Shown here: piece after piece, positions 8,299-17,975 of the stretch | Layout of the letters: every line of letters begins with the position of its first letter | How positions within the stretch are numbered: position 1 is the stretch's first letter | Assembly: GCF_019195455.1 (NCBI RefSeq) | Contig: NZ_JAIMBW010000001.1 | Location: 3,004,001 to 3,068,000 of the forward strand | Direction: 5' to 3' | Length of the DNA stretch: 64,000 bases | Origin: Gymnodinialimonas phycosphaerae | Lineage (GTDB): Bacteria; Pseudomonadota; Alphaproteobacteria; Rhodobacterales; Rhodobacteraceae | Program-made: the position numbers and the translations under genes | The notes under the pieces: model-generated | Seen by the model: only the letters and a program-made list of their open reading frames with translations | Database searches by the model: none | What the model was told of the DNA's origin: nothing

Positions 8299-9444
8299 TT
8301 GACCGACCAAGACCTGATCGCGCTGCGCCGCACTTTCCACCAAAGCCCCGAGCTTGGGTTTGCCGAGCACGAGACCAAGGCCAAGGTGGCAGGTCTTCTG
8401 CGGGCGCTTGGGCTTGAGGTTCATGAAGGCGTGGGCGTTGTCGGCCTGCTCAAACGCGGCACCGGCAACCGCGCCATCGGCCTGCGCGCCGACATGGATG
8501 CGCTGCCGATCCATGAGACGAGTTCCCACGGCTACCCCTCTCAAACCCCCGGCGTGATGCACGCCTGCGGCCATGATGGGCATATGACGATGCTTCTGGG
8601 AGCCGCCGCCAAATTGGCGCAGGAGGCCGATTTCGACGGCACCGTCGTGTTCATTTTCCAACCCAATGAAGAGCACGGGCGGGGGGCGCAGGCGATGATC
8701 GACGAAGGGTTGTTGGAGCGTTTCGCGATGGAAGAGGTCTACGCCATTCACAACCTGCCCGGCGCGCCCTTGGGACAGATCTCGACCCGCGCGGGGCAGA
8801 TCTGCGCCAGCGAAAGCCTGTTTGAGATCGAGATCAACGGCCAGGGCGGTCATGCCTCCATGCCCCAGGTCGGACGCGATGCGATCACCGTGGGGGCCGA
8901 GATCGTGCAGGCCTTGCAGACCATCGTCGCCCGCAAGCTGGCCCCCGGGGCAGGCGCGGTCGTGTCGGTAACCGAGTTCCTGACAGACGGGCAGCGCAAT
9001 GTCCTGCCGGGGCGGGCGGTCCTGAAAGGCGACGTGCGGACGCGGATGCCTGCGGACCGCGAAGCCGTCGCCCGCCTGATGCGCCAGATTGCGGACGGCA
9101 TCGGTGCCGCCCATGGCGTGAGTGCCACGACTTCTTTCACCACCGAATTCATCGAGACGATCAACGCCCCCGGCCCCACCCAAGCGGTCGTGGATGCCGC
9201 CCACGCGCAGGGGCTAGAGACCTTGGGTAATCGCGAACCGATGAGCTTCTCCGAGGATTTCGCCCATTTCACCGCCGCCGTCCCGGGGTGTTTTCTGCTT
9301 CTGGGCAATGGCGAAAGCGGGGCCCATGGGCAGCCGCTTCATGCGTCGGATTATGATTTCAATGACGCCCTCCTGCCCCTTGGTCGCGATTTCTGGGCAC
9401 AGCTGGTGCGCGACCGCCTGCCTGTCACGGGTAACGTGCGATAG
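8299..9444 (+). CDS. M20-family amidohydrolase (hippurate hydrolase/N-acyl-amino-acid type)
   Basis: 381 residues from a TTG at 8299, chosen because GGAG stands six bases upstream; an earlier TTG at 8269 is possible but has no comparable site. Motifs of M20D dizinc peptidases are present: GLRADMDALP (61-70), Cys90 and His92 in HACGHDGH, the glutamate pair NEEHGRG (123-129), His151 in AIHN and SEDFAHF near the C-terminus. The enzyme removes an acyl group from an N-acyl amino acid or related amide in the cytoplasm; the substrate is not predictable. It stands alone, converging with the amine oxidase gene. Confidence 0.88.
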   Translation: MTDQDLIALRRTFHQSPELGFAEHETKAKVAGLLRALGLEVHEGVGVVGLLKRGTGNRAIGLRADMDALPIHETSSHGYPSQTPGVMHACGHDGHMTMLLGAAAKLAQEADFDGTVVFIFQPNEEHGRGAQAMIDEGLLERFAMEEVYAIHNLPGAPLGQISTRAGQICASESLFEIEINGQGGHASMPQVGRDAITVGAEIVQALQTIVARKLAPGAGAVVSVTEFLTDGQRNVLPGRAVLKGDVRTRMPADREAVARLMRQIADGIGAAHGVSATTSFTTEFIETINAPGPTQAVVDAAHAQGLETLGNREPMSFSEDFAHFTAAVPGCFLLLGNGESGAHGQPLHASDYDFNDALLPLGRDFWAQLVRDRLPVTGNVR

Positions 9445-9621
9445 GGGCGCGCGTGCAGCCCGCCCCCGTTTGCGGCGGTAGGTTTCAGAACAGCGCGCAC
9501 GATCCTGACTTATTGTATAAGAATTGACTTCGAGCGAAGCCATGACCGATCCGATGATGCCGCCCGACAGATGGTCCGCGGTTTGACCACCACCATGGCT
9601 TGGATGGTCACTGACCTGTCG

Positions 9622-10680
9622 TCAGGCGCCGAGGGGCCCTTCTTCCAACTGCACCAGCGCGGCCTCAGCCGCCTCCAGTGCCCCTTCCAGATAGCCGCCG
9701 AAGCCCCGCGCGGTTTCCGTACCCGACAGGATCACACGGCCATCCCAAAGGTGTTGCGCCTCTTTTGGAAGCCCGTAGGTCGGATGAGCAGTCAACGGGG
9801 CGGCATCAGCCGCCGTGGCGGTGAACGGGCTGGCAGCCCAGTCATGGATCAGCAGCGATAAGGGGGCCTCGCCCCCGAAGAGTCGCCCGAATTGTGCCAT
9901 AACGGCGGCGCGCAATGCCGCGTCGTCCACCCGCCCGGAGGGCGGCACACCAATGAACCCGAAAAGCGCACCGAAGCTGGCGTCATCTGGCGAGGCATCG
10001 TGGATTTCCACCATCGGGCCATGGCGACTCATGGCGTCACCCGACAGGCCCATGTCGCGCCAGAAAGGTGTAGGGTAAATCGCGACGGCCTTGGCTTGCC
10101 CTGCCATCCACGTCGGCACCTGTTCCCATGCGGCAACAACCGAGCCCAAGGGCATCGGGTCAAAAACCATCTCCGCCACCAAGCGCGGCGGCAACGCAAG
10201 AACGACACGCCGCGCGCGCAAGACATCCCGCCCGCGCGTCCTTAGGATTACGCCCTCGGCATCCCGCTCCAATGCGGTCACGGCGGTGCCCTTGCGCAAG
10301 CGCGCCGTTGGCACGCCCGCCGTCAAGGCATCTGTCAGGGCGGCCAATCCCCCCTCCAGCCGCCAGGACCCCGCCATCGAGGCATAGCCCCGCCCACGTT
10401 GCACGGCGCCGGTCTCATCCTCAAAACTCAGCGCGCCTTCGGAGAACTGATCGAACCGCCGCAGGCCAAGGCGCTTTGTCAGCGCCGCGATGCGGGGTTG
10501 TCCGGGCCAGAACCACGCAGGCCCCATGTCCACGGCGCTGCCTCCATGGGGCACCGACAAGATCCGCCCGCCCGTCCGATCGCGGGCCTCCACCAGAAGG
10601 TAATCCGCGCCGCGCGCCTCCAGCATCTCCGCCACAGCCAGCCCGCACAAACCGGCGCCAACAATGACCGTATCGGTCAT
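9622..10680 (-). CDS. FAD-dependent amine oxidase family protein
   Basis: 352 residues. The N-terminus has the dinucleotide-binding fold [16 protein letters not shown] with the following acidic residue in [13 protein letters not shown], typical of flavin amine oxidases. The C-terminal second FAD contact is [15 protein letters not shown]. At 352 residues it is shorter than the common 430-500, so the substrate domain is reduced. It overlaps the upstream cupin gene by 4 bases (ATGA), suggesting a two-gene operon. The substrate is unknown. A 177-base gap to the convergent amidohydrolase holds no clear gene. Confidence 0.82.
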   Translation of the reverse strand: MTDTVIVGAGLCGLAVAEMLEARGADYLLVEARDRTGGRILSVPHGGSAVDMGPAWFWPGQPRIAALTKRLGLRRFDQFSEGALSFEDETGAVQRGRGYASMAGSWRLEGGLAALTDALTAGVPTARLRKGTAVTALERDAEGVILRTRGRDVLRARRVVLALPPRLVAEMVFDPMPLGSVVAAWEQVPTWMAGQAKAVAIYPTPFWRDMGLSGDAMSRHGPMVEIHDASPDDASFGALFGFIGVPPSGRVDDAALRAAVMAQFGRLFGGEAPLSLLIHDWAASPFTATAADAAPLTAHPTYGLPKEAQHLWDGRVILSGTETARGFGGYLEGALEAAEAALVQLEEGPLGA

Positions 10681-11324
10681 GGGGCAGGCGGTTTGGCGTG
10701 GATCACATGGCCGGTTTTCATCCAGACCACTGCGCCCTCAGGCCCGGCCACGGCTTTCACCTGTCCGCCGTCCGGCACCCGCAGCCAGCCGCCCTGTGCA
10801 AGCGTATCGCCCGCCTCGGTCACGCTGCCCTCCAGCACCAACAACTCGGCCCCGCCGATGGCCTCATCAGCCAAGACCGCGCCCGGCGCGAGGCGGTGGT
10901 ACGTCACCTCTTCAAACGCGTCGCGGTGAAGCACCGCGCGGTCCCCCTGCGCTGCCATGTCGAGGCGAAACTGCGTGCGGTCGTCCATGTCGAACTGCCA
11001 AAGCTTCACGAAGATCGTGCACCCCTCGGCCGATCCGGGCGTGTGGGACGTGGTCGGCGGGTTGCGCACGTAAGTACCCGCCGGATAGTCGCCATGCTCA
11101 TCCTGAAACACGCCTTCCAGCACGATGAATTCTTCCCCGCCGGTATGGGTATGGGCCGAGAATTGGGAGCCCGGCGCATAGCGCACGATGGAAGTCGCGC
11201 GCGCAACCTCACCCCCGATGCGGTCCAGCATCCGGCGGTCGACGCCGGGCATCGGCGACGCGACCCAGTCCAGCTGATCAGAGTGCACGACGACGCGCTG
11301 CGAGAAATCTGCGTTCAGGTCCAT
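10677..11324 (-). CDS. ChrR-type double-cupin protein
   Basis: 215 residues from ATG 11324. The first cupin shows the metal-binding pattern [18 protein letters not shown] followed by [13 protein letters not shown], and a second, more degenerate cupin repeat ends in the C-terminal third. This matches the cupin half of ChrR-like proteins, but the N-terminal anti-sigma domain of ChrR is absent. It is coupled by a 4-base overlap to the FAD amine oxidase. It could be a small dioxygenase or a metal-dependent sensor. A 120-base intergenic region separates it from the divergent Lin0512 genes. Confidence 0.75.
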   Translation of the reverse strand: MDLNADFSQRVVVHSDQLDWVASPMPGVDRRMLDRIGGEVARATSIVRYAPGSQFSAHTHTGGEEFIVLEGVFQDEHGDYPAGTYVRNPPTTSHTPGSAEGCTIFVKLWQFDMDDRTQFRLDMAAQGDRAVLHRDAFEEVTYHRLAPGAVLADEAIGGAELLVLEGSVTEAGDTLAQGGWLRVPDGGQVKAVAGPEGAVVWMKTGHVIHAKPPAP

Positions 11325-11444
11325 GGCGTTTCCTTCCGGGTCTGTCCTTCGCCTAGCAGAGGCCCCCCAAATGCCACAAGTCACGTTGCGCGGCGCAGCG
11401 CTTTGGCGCAAACAATCCCGGTCACTTCCGTGAAAGGACCCGAC

Positions 11445-11825
11445 ATGGCCGTCAAACGATTGCTGACAGAGTTCGGCATGGGCAGTTCCCTGCGCCGCCA
11501 GGATTACACCGAAGCCGCAACGCGCGCCGTGAAAGACGCGCTTTGGCACAACTCCATCAATCTGGCAGAACTTTTCGGCAAGGATAAGGCCGAGATGCAG
11601 ATCACGGTCGAGGTGGGCGTGCAGAACCCCGACGCGCTGGACGTCGCCAAGATCGCGGCGATTTTCCCCTACGGACAGGTCAAGGTCGCGCCGCGCAAGG
11701 GCGGGCTTGATGTGCCGCGCAACGATGGTGGCAATCCAACGGTAATTGCGAACGTCGCGATTTCAGTCGCGCTTGATCTGGAGGCCCCTTTGCCAAGTGC
11801 CACGGAATTGGAGAATAACCAATGA
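11445..11825 (+). CDS. Lin0512 family protein, first of a tandem pair
   Basis: 126 residues, start ATG 11445 preceded by GAAAGGA. The protein begins with a [25 protein letters not shown] segment, and the central part contains [25 protein letters not shown]. These are features of the Lin0512 (TIGR02058) family, whose function is not established. It overlaps the next gene, a second family member, by 4 bases. The two share a common layout and may form a heteromer. It is divergent from the cupin/amine oxidase genes, but no functional link can be shown. Confidence 0.75.
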   Translation: MAVKRLLTEFGMGSSLRRQDYTEAATRAVKDALWHNSINLAELFGKDKAEMQITVEVGVQNPDALDVAKIAAIFPYGQVKVAPRKGGLDVPRNDGGNPTVIANVAISVALDLEAPLPSATELENNQ

Positions 11826-12169
11826 ACGATCAGCGGTTCATCATCGAAATGGGCATGGGCAATGACCAATACGGCCAAGATTACACCAAGGCCGCCGCCC
11901 GCGCGATCGAGGACGCGATACGCCACTCGGCGATCCCGATGTTCGAGGTCACGGGCCTGACCCATGAGCAGATGCGGGTACAGGTCACCATTGGCGTGCA
12001 GCACCCGGACCGGGTGGATTGCGCGGCGCTGGCTGGGAAACTGCCTCGGGGGCGGGCCAAGGTGACGGCCGTGTTCGGCGGCCTCGACGTCATCAACCCC
12101 GACACGGGCAAGACGTTGGTGATCGCCTCGGCAGCGGTCGAGGCCTTCTTGCCGCGCCAGCCGGGTTAA
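11822..12169 (+). CDS. Lin0512 family protein, second of a tandem pair
   Basis: 115 residues, paralogous to the preceding gene: both start near a G-M-G box followed by QDYT(E/K)AA(T/A)RA, and both have the V-QxPD-(A/R)VD core followed by a G-(Q/R)-(V/A)-KV strand. The ATG overlaps the stop of the first copy. The gene ends 4 bases inside the convergent pcaQ gene. Function unknown; a paired, co-translated arrangement suggests a two-component complex. Confidence 0.75.
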   Translation: MNDQRFIIEMGMGNDQYGQDYTKAAARAIEDAIRHSAIPMFEVTGLTHEQMRVQVTIGVQHPDRVDCAALAGKLPRGRAKVTAVFGGLDVINPDTGKTLVIASAAVEAFLPRQPG

Positions 12170-13059
12170 TCCTCGGCCAAAACCTGAATGAAGGTCCGCG
12201 CGGAACTGGTGGCCATGTCGTCCGCGCGGCGCATCACGCCCACCGCGCCTGCGGTTTGCGCAAGCGGCACGTCCAGAGCCACCAGCCTTCCCGCGTCCAG
12301 ATCCGGTTGCACAACGCCTTGGCTGATAAACCAGACGGTGGTGGGGTCTTCGGCCAGGATCGCGCGCGCGACCGCGGCAGAGGTCGTCTCGATCCGCGTC
12401 TCATACAACGGCTGGCCCGCCGCGATCATCGCCCGCGCCACGAGGGGGCGAATGGCCGATTGCTGCGGCGGGTAAAGCACACGGCATCCGGCTAGTTCGT
12501 CCAGGGACGCGACACTCACGGCAGCGCTCCCCGGCGCGGTGACGACGATGACCGGCTCCGTATAAAGTTGCCGGAATGTCAGCCCTACCATGCTGTCCGG
12601 GCGGCCCAACCGCCCGACCACCAGATCCAAAGTACCGCTGCGCAACAGTGCCGTAAGGTCGTGGTGCTGGCCTTCCTGCACCTCCACCAGGGTATCCGGC
12701 GCGCTGGCGGTGAACCGCCGGACGGCACGCGGCACCAACGTGCCCGCAACGCTTGGCAGCGCGCCGATGCGCAAGTGGCCGGACATCTCGCCGCCGCCGC
12801 GCACAGATCGCAGGCCATGGCGCAGGGCGGTTGTGCTTTGTTCGGCGAATTGCAGGAAGACGTCCCCGGCGGGGGTCAGGCGCACGCCAGCACGGCTGCG
12901 TTCCATCAGGCGCGCACCCGCGATGTCCTCCAACTCCCGCAGGGTCTTGGAGATCGCGGGCTGGGTCAGGTTCAACTGCTCGGCTGCGCGCTTAAGGCTG
13001 CCCGCCCGCGCGATGGCGCTGAAGGCATCCAGATGGCGAAACTTGATCCGGCGGTCCAT
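12166..13059 (-). CDS. pcaQ: LysR-family regulator of protocatechuate catabolism, PcaQ-like
   Basis: 297 residues with the N-terminal winged helix of LysR proteins (RRIKFRHLDAFSAIARAGS, recognition region LNLTQPAISKTLRELE) and the effector-binding domain from about residue 95. It is transcribed divergently from pobA and the pca genes, which is the usual position of PcaQ, an activator that responds to beta-carboxy-cis,cis-muconate. The 88-base AT-rich intergenic region 13060-13147 must hold its operator. Assignment as PcaQ rests on sequence type plus context; a PobR-like role is possible. Confidence 0.85.
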   Translation of the reverse strand: MDRRIKFRHLDAFSAIARAGSLKRAAEQLNLTQPAISKTLRELEDIAGARLMERSRAGVRLTPAGDVFLQFAEQSTTALRHGLRSVRGGGEMSGHLRIGALPSVAGTLVPRAVRRFTASAPDTLVEVQEGQHHDLTALLRSGTLDLVVGRLGRPDSMVGLTFRQLYTEPVIVVTAPGSAAVSVASLDELAGCRVLYPPQQSAIRPLVARAMIAAGQPLYETRIETTSAAVARAILAEDPTTVWFISQGVVQPDLDAGRLVALDVPLAQTAGAVGVMRRADDMATSSARTFIQVLAED

Positions 13060-14317
<1,258 letters not shown>

Positions 14318-14342
14318 GCGATCCTATTGAAGGAGATGTCGA

Positions 14343-14723
14343 ATGACTGATCGATTTGAAACCGGCATGGAGACAAGACGCGCCGTACTGGGCGACGCCC
14401 ATGTGGACAGCGCTCAGGCCCGGGAAACACCCTTCGACGCGCCGTTCCAGCAAATGATAACCGAGGGGGCCTGGGGCACCTTGTGGGCCGACGATACGAT
14501 CACGCACCGCGACCGATCGATGCTGACCTTGGCGCTTCTGGCGGCGACAGGGAACTTCGAAGAGATCCCGATGCACATTCGCGCCACCGCCAACACCGGC
14601 GCGACACAAGACGATGTCATGCAGGCCTTCCTGCATGTTGCTGTTTACGCAGGCGTGCCGAAAGCCAACCATGCGATCAAACTGGCGAAACAGACCTACG
14701 CCGAGATGGAGGCCACCCCATGA
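14343..14723 (+). CDS. pcaC: 4-carboxymuconolactone decarboxylase
   Basis: 126 residues, matching the small CMD family, with the sequence [15 protein letters not shown] and a C-terminal helix [20 protein letters not shown]. PcaC converts gamma-carboxymuconolactone to beta-ketoadipate enol-lactone. AAGGAG lies before the ATG. The stop overlaps the start of pcaH (ATGA). The partner enzymes that make and hydrolyse the lactone (PcaB and PcaD) are not in this window. Confidence 0.93.
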   Translation: MTDRFETGMETRRAVLGDAHVDSAQARETPFDAPFQQMITEGAWGTLWADDTITHRDRSMLTLALLAATGNFEEIPMHIRATANTGATQDDVMQAFLHVAVYAGVPKANHAIKLAKQTYAEMEATP

Positions 14724-15436
14724 GTACCCACGCCGCCCGCGACCTCTCGCGCCACCCGGCCGCACTGACGCCGCGCTACCGCAGTTCGATCCTGCGGTCT
14801 CCAACGCAGGCGCTGATCCGGTTGCCCGACGGCCCGGCAGACCGCCATGGCCCAACCTTCGGCCACGGCAGCATTGGCGCATTGGACCACGACCTGATCC
14901 AGAACTACACCCACGGCGGCGCGCCGGTGGGTGAGCGGGTCATCGTCCATGGACGCGTGTTGGACGAAGCCGCACGGCCCGTGCCCAACACACTGGTAGA
15001 GGTGTGGCAGGCCAATGCCTCGGGCCGGTATCGGCACAAGAAGGACACCTACATGGGTTCGATGGACCCCAACTTCGGCGGCTGTGGGCGGACCTTGACG
15101 GACGAAGACGGCTACTACCGTTTCGACACCATCAAACCGGGCGCCTATCCGTGGCCGAACGGCGGCAACAACTGGCGACCCGCCCATATTCACTTCAGCA
15201 TTTTCGGCGCGGCCTTCTGCCAGCGCCTGATCACGCAGCTCTATTTTGAGGGCGATCCCCTGATCCCGCTTTGCGACATCCTTCAGACCGTGCCGCACCC
15301 AAGTGATATCGACATGCTTGTCGCCAAGTTGGACATGGAGACTACGGTGCCCTTTGACAGCGTGGCCTACCGCTTTGACATCGTACTGCGGGGCGCGCGG
15401 TCGACACCGTTTGAAAACCGGAAGGAGGGGAACTGA
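14720..15436 (+). CDS. pcaH: Protocatechuate 3,4-dioxygenase beta subunit
   Basis: 238 residues. The four non-haem Fe(III) ligands of the family are all visible: Tyr104 in GRYRHK, Tyr143 in GAYPWPNG, and His156 and His158 in RPAHIHFS. The enzyme opens the aromatic ring of protocatechuate between the hydroxyl groups to give beta-carboxy-cis,cis-muconate. It is coupled to pcaC (4-base overlap) and to pcaG (TGATG junction), consistent with equal synthesis of the two subunits. Confidence 0.96.
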   Translation: MSTHAARDLSRHPAALTPRYRSSILRSPTQALIRLPDGPADRHGPTFGHGSIGALDHDLIQNYTHGGAPVGERVIVHGRVLDEAARPVPNTLVEVWQANASGRYRHKKDTYMGSMDPNFGGCGRTLTDEDGYYRFDTIKPGAYPWPNGGNNWRPAHIHFSIFGAAFCQRLITQLYFEGDPLIPLCDILQTVPHPSDIDMLVAKLDMETTVPFDSVAYRFDIVLRGARSTPFENRKEGN

Positions 15437-16008
15437 TGGCTGATCTGAAAGAAACCCCGTCGCAAACGGCGGGCCCCTACGTGCACATCGGCCTCGCGAC
15501 CGAGGCGGCGGGCTTCAGCGCGTTTGCGCCATACGGCGCAAACATCGCCGGGCCGGATGCGGCGGGCGAGCAGATCCGTGTCGAGGGTGTCATCCTTGAC
15601 GGCGAAGGGGCACCCATGACCGACGCGCTGCTGGAGATCTGGCAAGCCGACGCGCAGGGCCGATATAGCGATACCCAAGATGACACGGGGAACAACACCG
15701 GCTTCACCGGATTTGGCCGCGCGGTGCCTGATTTCGAGACCGGGCAATTCGCCTTCGATACCATCAAGCCCGGTGCCACGGATGGCGCGCCGTGCCTGCA
15801 CCTGTGGCTGGTCGCACGCGGCATCAACCTAGGCCTGCACACGCGGATGTATTTCGATGATGAACCGGACGCGAACGCCACTGATCCCGTGCTCAACGCG
15901 CTTGACCCCGCCCGCCGTCCAACGTTGATTGCCACGCGAAACGGTAACGCCTATCGCTTCGACATACGGGTGCAGGGCGACAATGAAACGGTGTTCTTCG
16001 ATGTCTGA
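15436..16008 (+). CDS. pcaG: Protocatechuate 3,4-dioxygenase alpha subunit
   Basis: 190 residues, similar in fold to PcaH but without the complete set of iron ligands, as normal for the alpha chain. It starts with the TPSQTAGPYVHIGLA type segment (here SQTAGPYVHIGLA) and contains LLEIWQADAQGRY. It pairs with PcaH in an (alpha-beta) multimer and contributes to the active-site cleft. The end of the gene overlaps the start of the beta-keto acid cleavage enzyme gene by 8 bases. Confidence 0.95.
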   Translation: MADLKETPSQTAGPYVHIGLATEAAGFSAFAPYGANIAGPDAAGEQIRVEGVILDGEGAPMTDALLEIWQADAQGRYSDTQDDTGNNTGFTGFGRAVPDFETGQFAFDTIKPGATDGAPCLHLWLVARGINLGLHTRMYFDDEPDANATDPVLNALDPARRPTLIATRNGNAYRFDIRVQGDNETVFFDV

Positions 16009-16834
16009 TCCAAAACCTTGCATCATCTGCGTGGCTATCACGGGCTCTGTCCCCACCAAGGCGGCGAACCCAGCGGTGCCGATCACGGTGGCCGAACAGG
16101 TGGAGTCCACCCATGAGGCGTTCGAGGCCGGGGCCGCCATCTGCCATGCCCATGTGCGCAACGATGACGAAACGCCGTCCTCGGATCCCGAAAAATTCGC
16201 CCGCCTCAAAGAGGGTGTAGAAAAACACTGCCCCGGCATGATCGTGCAACTGTCCACCGGGGGACGTTCCGGCGCGGGGCAGGAGCGGGGCGGGATGCTG
16301 CCGCTGCGCCCCGACATGGCGTCGCTGTCGGTGGGGTCGAACAACTTCCCCACCCGCGTCTACGAGAACCCGCCTGATCTGGTGGATTGGCTGGCGGCGC
16401 AGATGCTGGAATACGACGTGAAGCCCGAGATCGAGGCGTTTGACCTCAGCCATATCCACCATGCGGCCCTCATGCACAGACGCGGGCAGTTGGCCGATCA
16501 TCCCTACGTGCAATTCGTGATGGGCGTGAAGAACGCCATGCCTGCAGACCGAGAAACATTTGATTTTTATGTCGCGACGATGAAGCGGCTGTTGCCAGAA
16601 TCCGAATGGTGTACAGCGGGTGTCGGGCCGAACCAGATCGTCCTGAACGAATGGGCCATCGCAGCAGGCGGTCATGCCCGAACGGGGCTGGAGGATAACG
16701 TGCGTTGGGACAAGCAGACCCTCGCGCCGTCCAATGCTGCGCTTGTCAAACGCACGGTCGAGATCTGCGAGAAGAACGCCCGCCCTGTCGCCACGACGGC
16801 GCAGGCGCGGAAAATCCTGGGGCTGCGGGCGTAA
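16001..16834 (+). CDS. Beta-keto acid cleavage enzyme (BKACE, DUF849) family protein
   Basis: 277 residues. Family marks are VAITGSVPTK near the N-terminus, the zinc ligands His49 and His51 in CHAHVRND, and STGGRSGAG. These enzymes condense a beta-keto acid with acetyl-CoA and cleave it to acetoacetate plus a new acyl-CoA. Coupling to pcaG by an 8-base overlap suggests the substrate is a pathway intermediate. If it is beta-ketoadipate, the products would be acetoacetate and succinyl-CoA, replacing the PcaIJ and PcaF steps. That is inference from position and family chemistry. Confidence 0.85.
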   Translation: MSDPKPCIICVAITGSVPTKAANPAVPITVAEQVESTHEAFEAGAAICHAHVRNDDETPSSDPEKFARLKEGVEKHCPGMIVQLSTGGRSGAGQERGGMLPLRPDMASLSVGSNNFPTRVYENPPDLVDWLAAQMLEYDVKPEIEAFDLSHIHHAALMHRRGQLADHPYVQFVMGVKNAMPADRETFDFYVATMKRLLPESEWCTAGVGPNQIVLNEWAIAAGGHARTGLEDNVRWDKQTLAPSNAALVKRTVEICEKNARPVATTAQARKILGLRA

Positions 16835-16861
16835 GTTGACACGACGACACGCGGCGTGAAT

Positions 16862-17440
16862 ATGTCGCCCATGGCCCCGCAATCCGAGAAAGAGCGTCAG
16901 ATCGCAGCCGCCGCCCTGCGCGTCTTCTCGCGCTACGGGCTGAAGCGCGCCACGATGAACGACATCGCCGAGGAGGCGGGCGTCGTGCGTCAGACCCTCT
17001 ATAATGTCTTCGCCAACAAAGATGAGGTCATTAACGGCACGCTGCTTTTGTATACCGATACCCTTCGGCAAAAGACACAGGATGCATGGAAAGAGGCCGA
17101 GGATCTGCCTACGAAGCTCGATCTGTTGTTCGAGCATTATATCCTTGCTTCGTGGGATGCCGTGCGAGCCACGCCTGATGCCGCAGATCTGGAATCCGGG
17201 GGGCACGCCGCCGTGCAACGTGCGATGTGCCTTGCAGGGGAAGAGTTGGAGGCCATGATCTGCCAGCTCTTCACGCCCGATACGGACGCGATCGAGCGCA
17301 ACGGACATACTCTGCCGGACTTCGCTTCCTTCGTGAACGCAGCCCTGATGGGATTGAAGTACGGCGTCGATGATCGTGCGACGCTGGTCCGACATCTAGC
17401 AACCTTGAAGGCGATGATCTTGCTGACGACGACCTCTTGA
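16862..17440 (+). CDS. TetR/AcrR-family regulator
   Basis: About 192 residues. The TetR helix-turn-helix lies in the first 60 residues (AALRVFSRYGLKRATMNDIA and VVRQTLYNVFANKDEV). The rest is a helical ligand-binding domain. Starts at GTG 16856, ATG 16862 and ATG 16871 are all open. It begins about 30 bases after the BKACE gene and ends 6 bases before a large inverted repeat that precedes iorA, so it may repress the molybdenum hydroxylase genes, itself, or both. Confidence 0.85.
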   Translation: MSPMAPQSEKERQIAAAALRVFSRYGLKRATMNDIAEEAGVVRQTLYNVFANKDEVINGTLLLYTDTLRQKTQDAWKEAEDLPTKLDLLFEHYILASWDAVRATPDAADLESGGHAAVQRAMCLAGEELEAMICQLFTPDTDAIERNGHTLPDFASFVNAALMGLKYGVDDRATLVRHLATLKAMILLTTTS

Positions 17441-17445
17441 TCTCA

Positions 17446-17474
17446 TTTGGACACATATTGACTATATGTCCAAA
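17446..17474. promoter_or_regulatory. Inverted repeat, probable TetR operator before iorA
   Basis: Arms TTTGGACACATA (17446-17457) and TATATGTCCAAA (17463-17474) pair at 11 of 12 positions around the centre TTGAC. It sits between the tetR stop and the iorA start, about 40 bases before the iorA ATG, where a repressor would block a promoter. The central TTGAC could be part of a -35 element. Binding by the adjacent TetR protein is inferred. Confidence 0.7.
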
Positions 17475-17512
17475 ATCGGCGATCTTGGCGTGGCAAAAGC
17501 GAGGGAGCCAAG

Positions 17513-17971
17513 ATGCGACTGAACGTGAATGGTGAGGACCGAGAAGTCGACGTCGCCCCCGACATGCCCCTTCTGTGGGTCCTGCGCGAAGAACTGAACC
17601 TGCCCGGCACGCGTTATGGCTGCGGCGTCGCGCAATGCGGGGCCTGCACGGTTCATATCGACGGGCGCGCGGAACGCTCCTGTCAGGCCCGCGTGGGTGA
17701 TCTGGAGGGCACGCAGATCACGACGGTTGAGGGGCTTGGCCAGCCCGACGCCCTGCACGCGGTGCAACGGGCATGGGTGGATCACCAAGTGGCCCAATGC
17801 GGTTACTGTCAGAGCGGTCAGATCATGCAGGCGGCGGCCCTTCTGGCGGCCAATCCCAGCCCCACCGACGAGGACATTGATTTCGAGATGTCCGGCAACC
17901 TGTGCCGCTGCGGCACCTACCCCCGTATCCGCGCCGCCATCCACGCCGCCGCACGCGCGATGGAGGGCTGA
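17513..17971 (+). CDS. iorA: [2Fe-2S] subunit of a molybdenum hydroxylase (isoquinoline 1-oxidoreductase alpha type)
   Basis: 152 residues with both iron-sulfur clusters of xanthine-oxidase family small subunits: plant-type ligands Cys37, Cys42, Cys45 and Cys57, and the second set Cys96, Cys99 (QCGYCQSGQ), Cys131 and Cys133 (LCRCGTYP). It passes electrons from the molybdenum centre of the next gene product. There is no FAD subunit in the pair, as in isoquinoline oxidoreductase and periplasmic aldehyde oxidoreductases, which use another acceptor such as a cytochrome. The iorB start lies 4 bases downstream. Confidence 0.88.
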   Translation: MRLNVNGEDREVDVAPDMPLLWVLREELNLPGTRYGCGVAQCGACTVHIDGRAERSCQARVGDLEGTQITTVEGLGQPDALHAVQRAWVDHQVAQCGYCQSGQIMQAAALLAANPSPTDEDIDFEMSGNLCRCGTYPRIRAAIHAAARAMEG

Positions 17972-17975
17972 GGGC

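Noticed and set aside
9541..9585. 14-residue open frame starting MTDPMMPP in the gap after the amidohydrolase
   Set aside because: Too short and without a clear ribosome binding site; cannot be supported as a gene.
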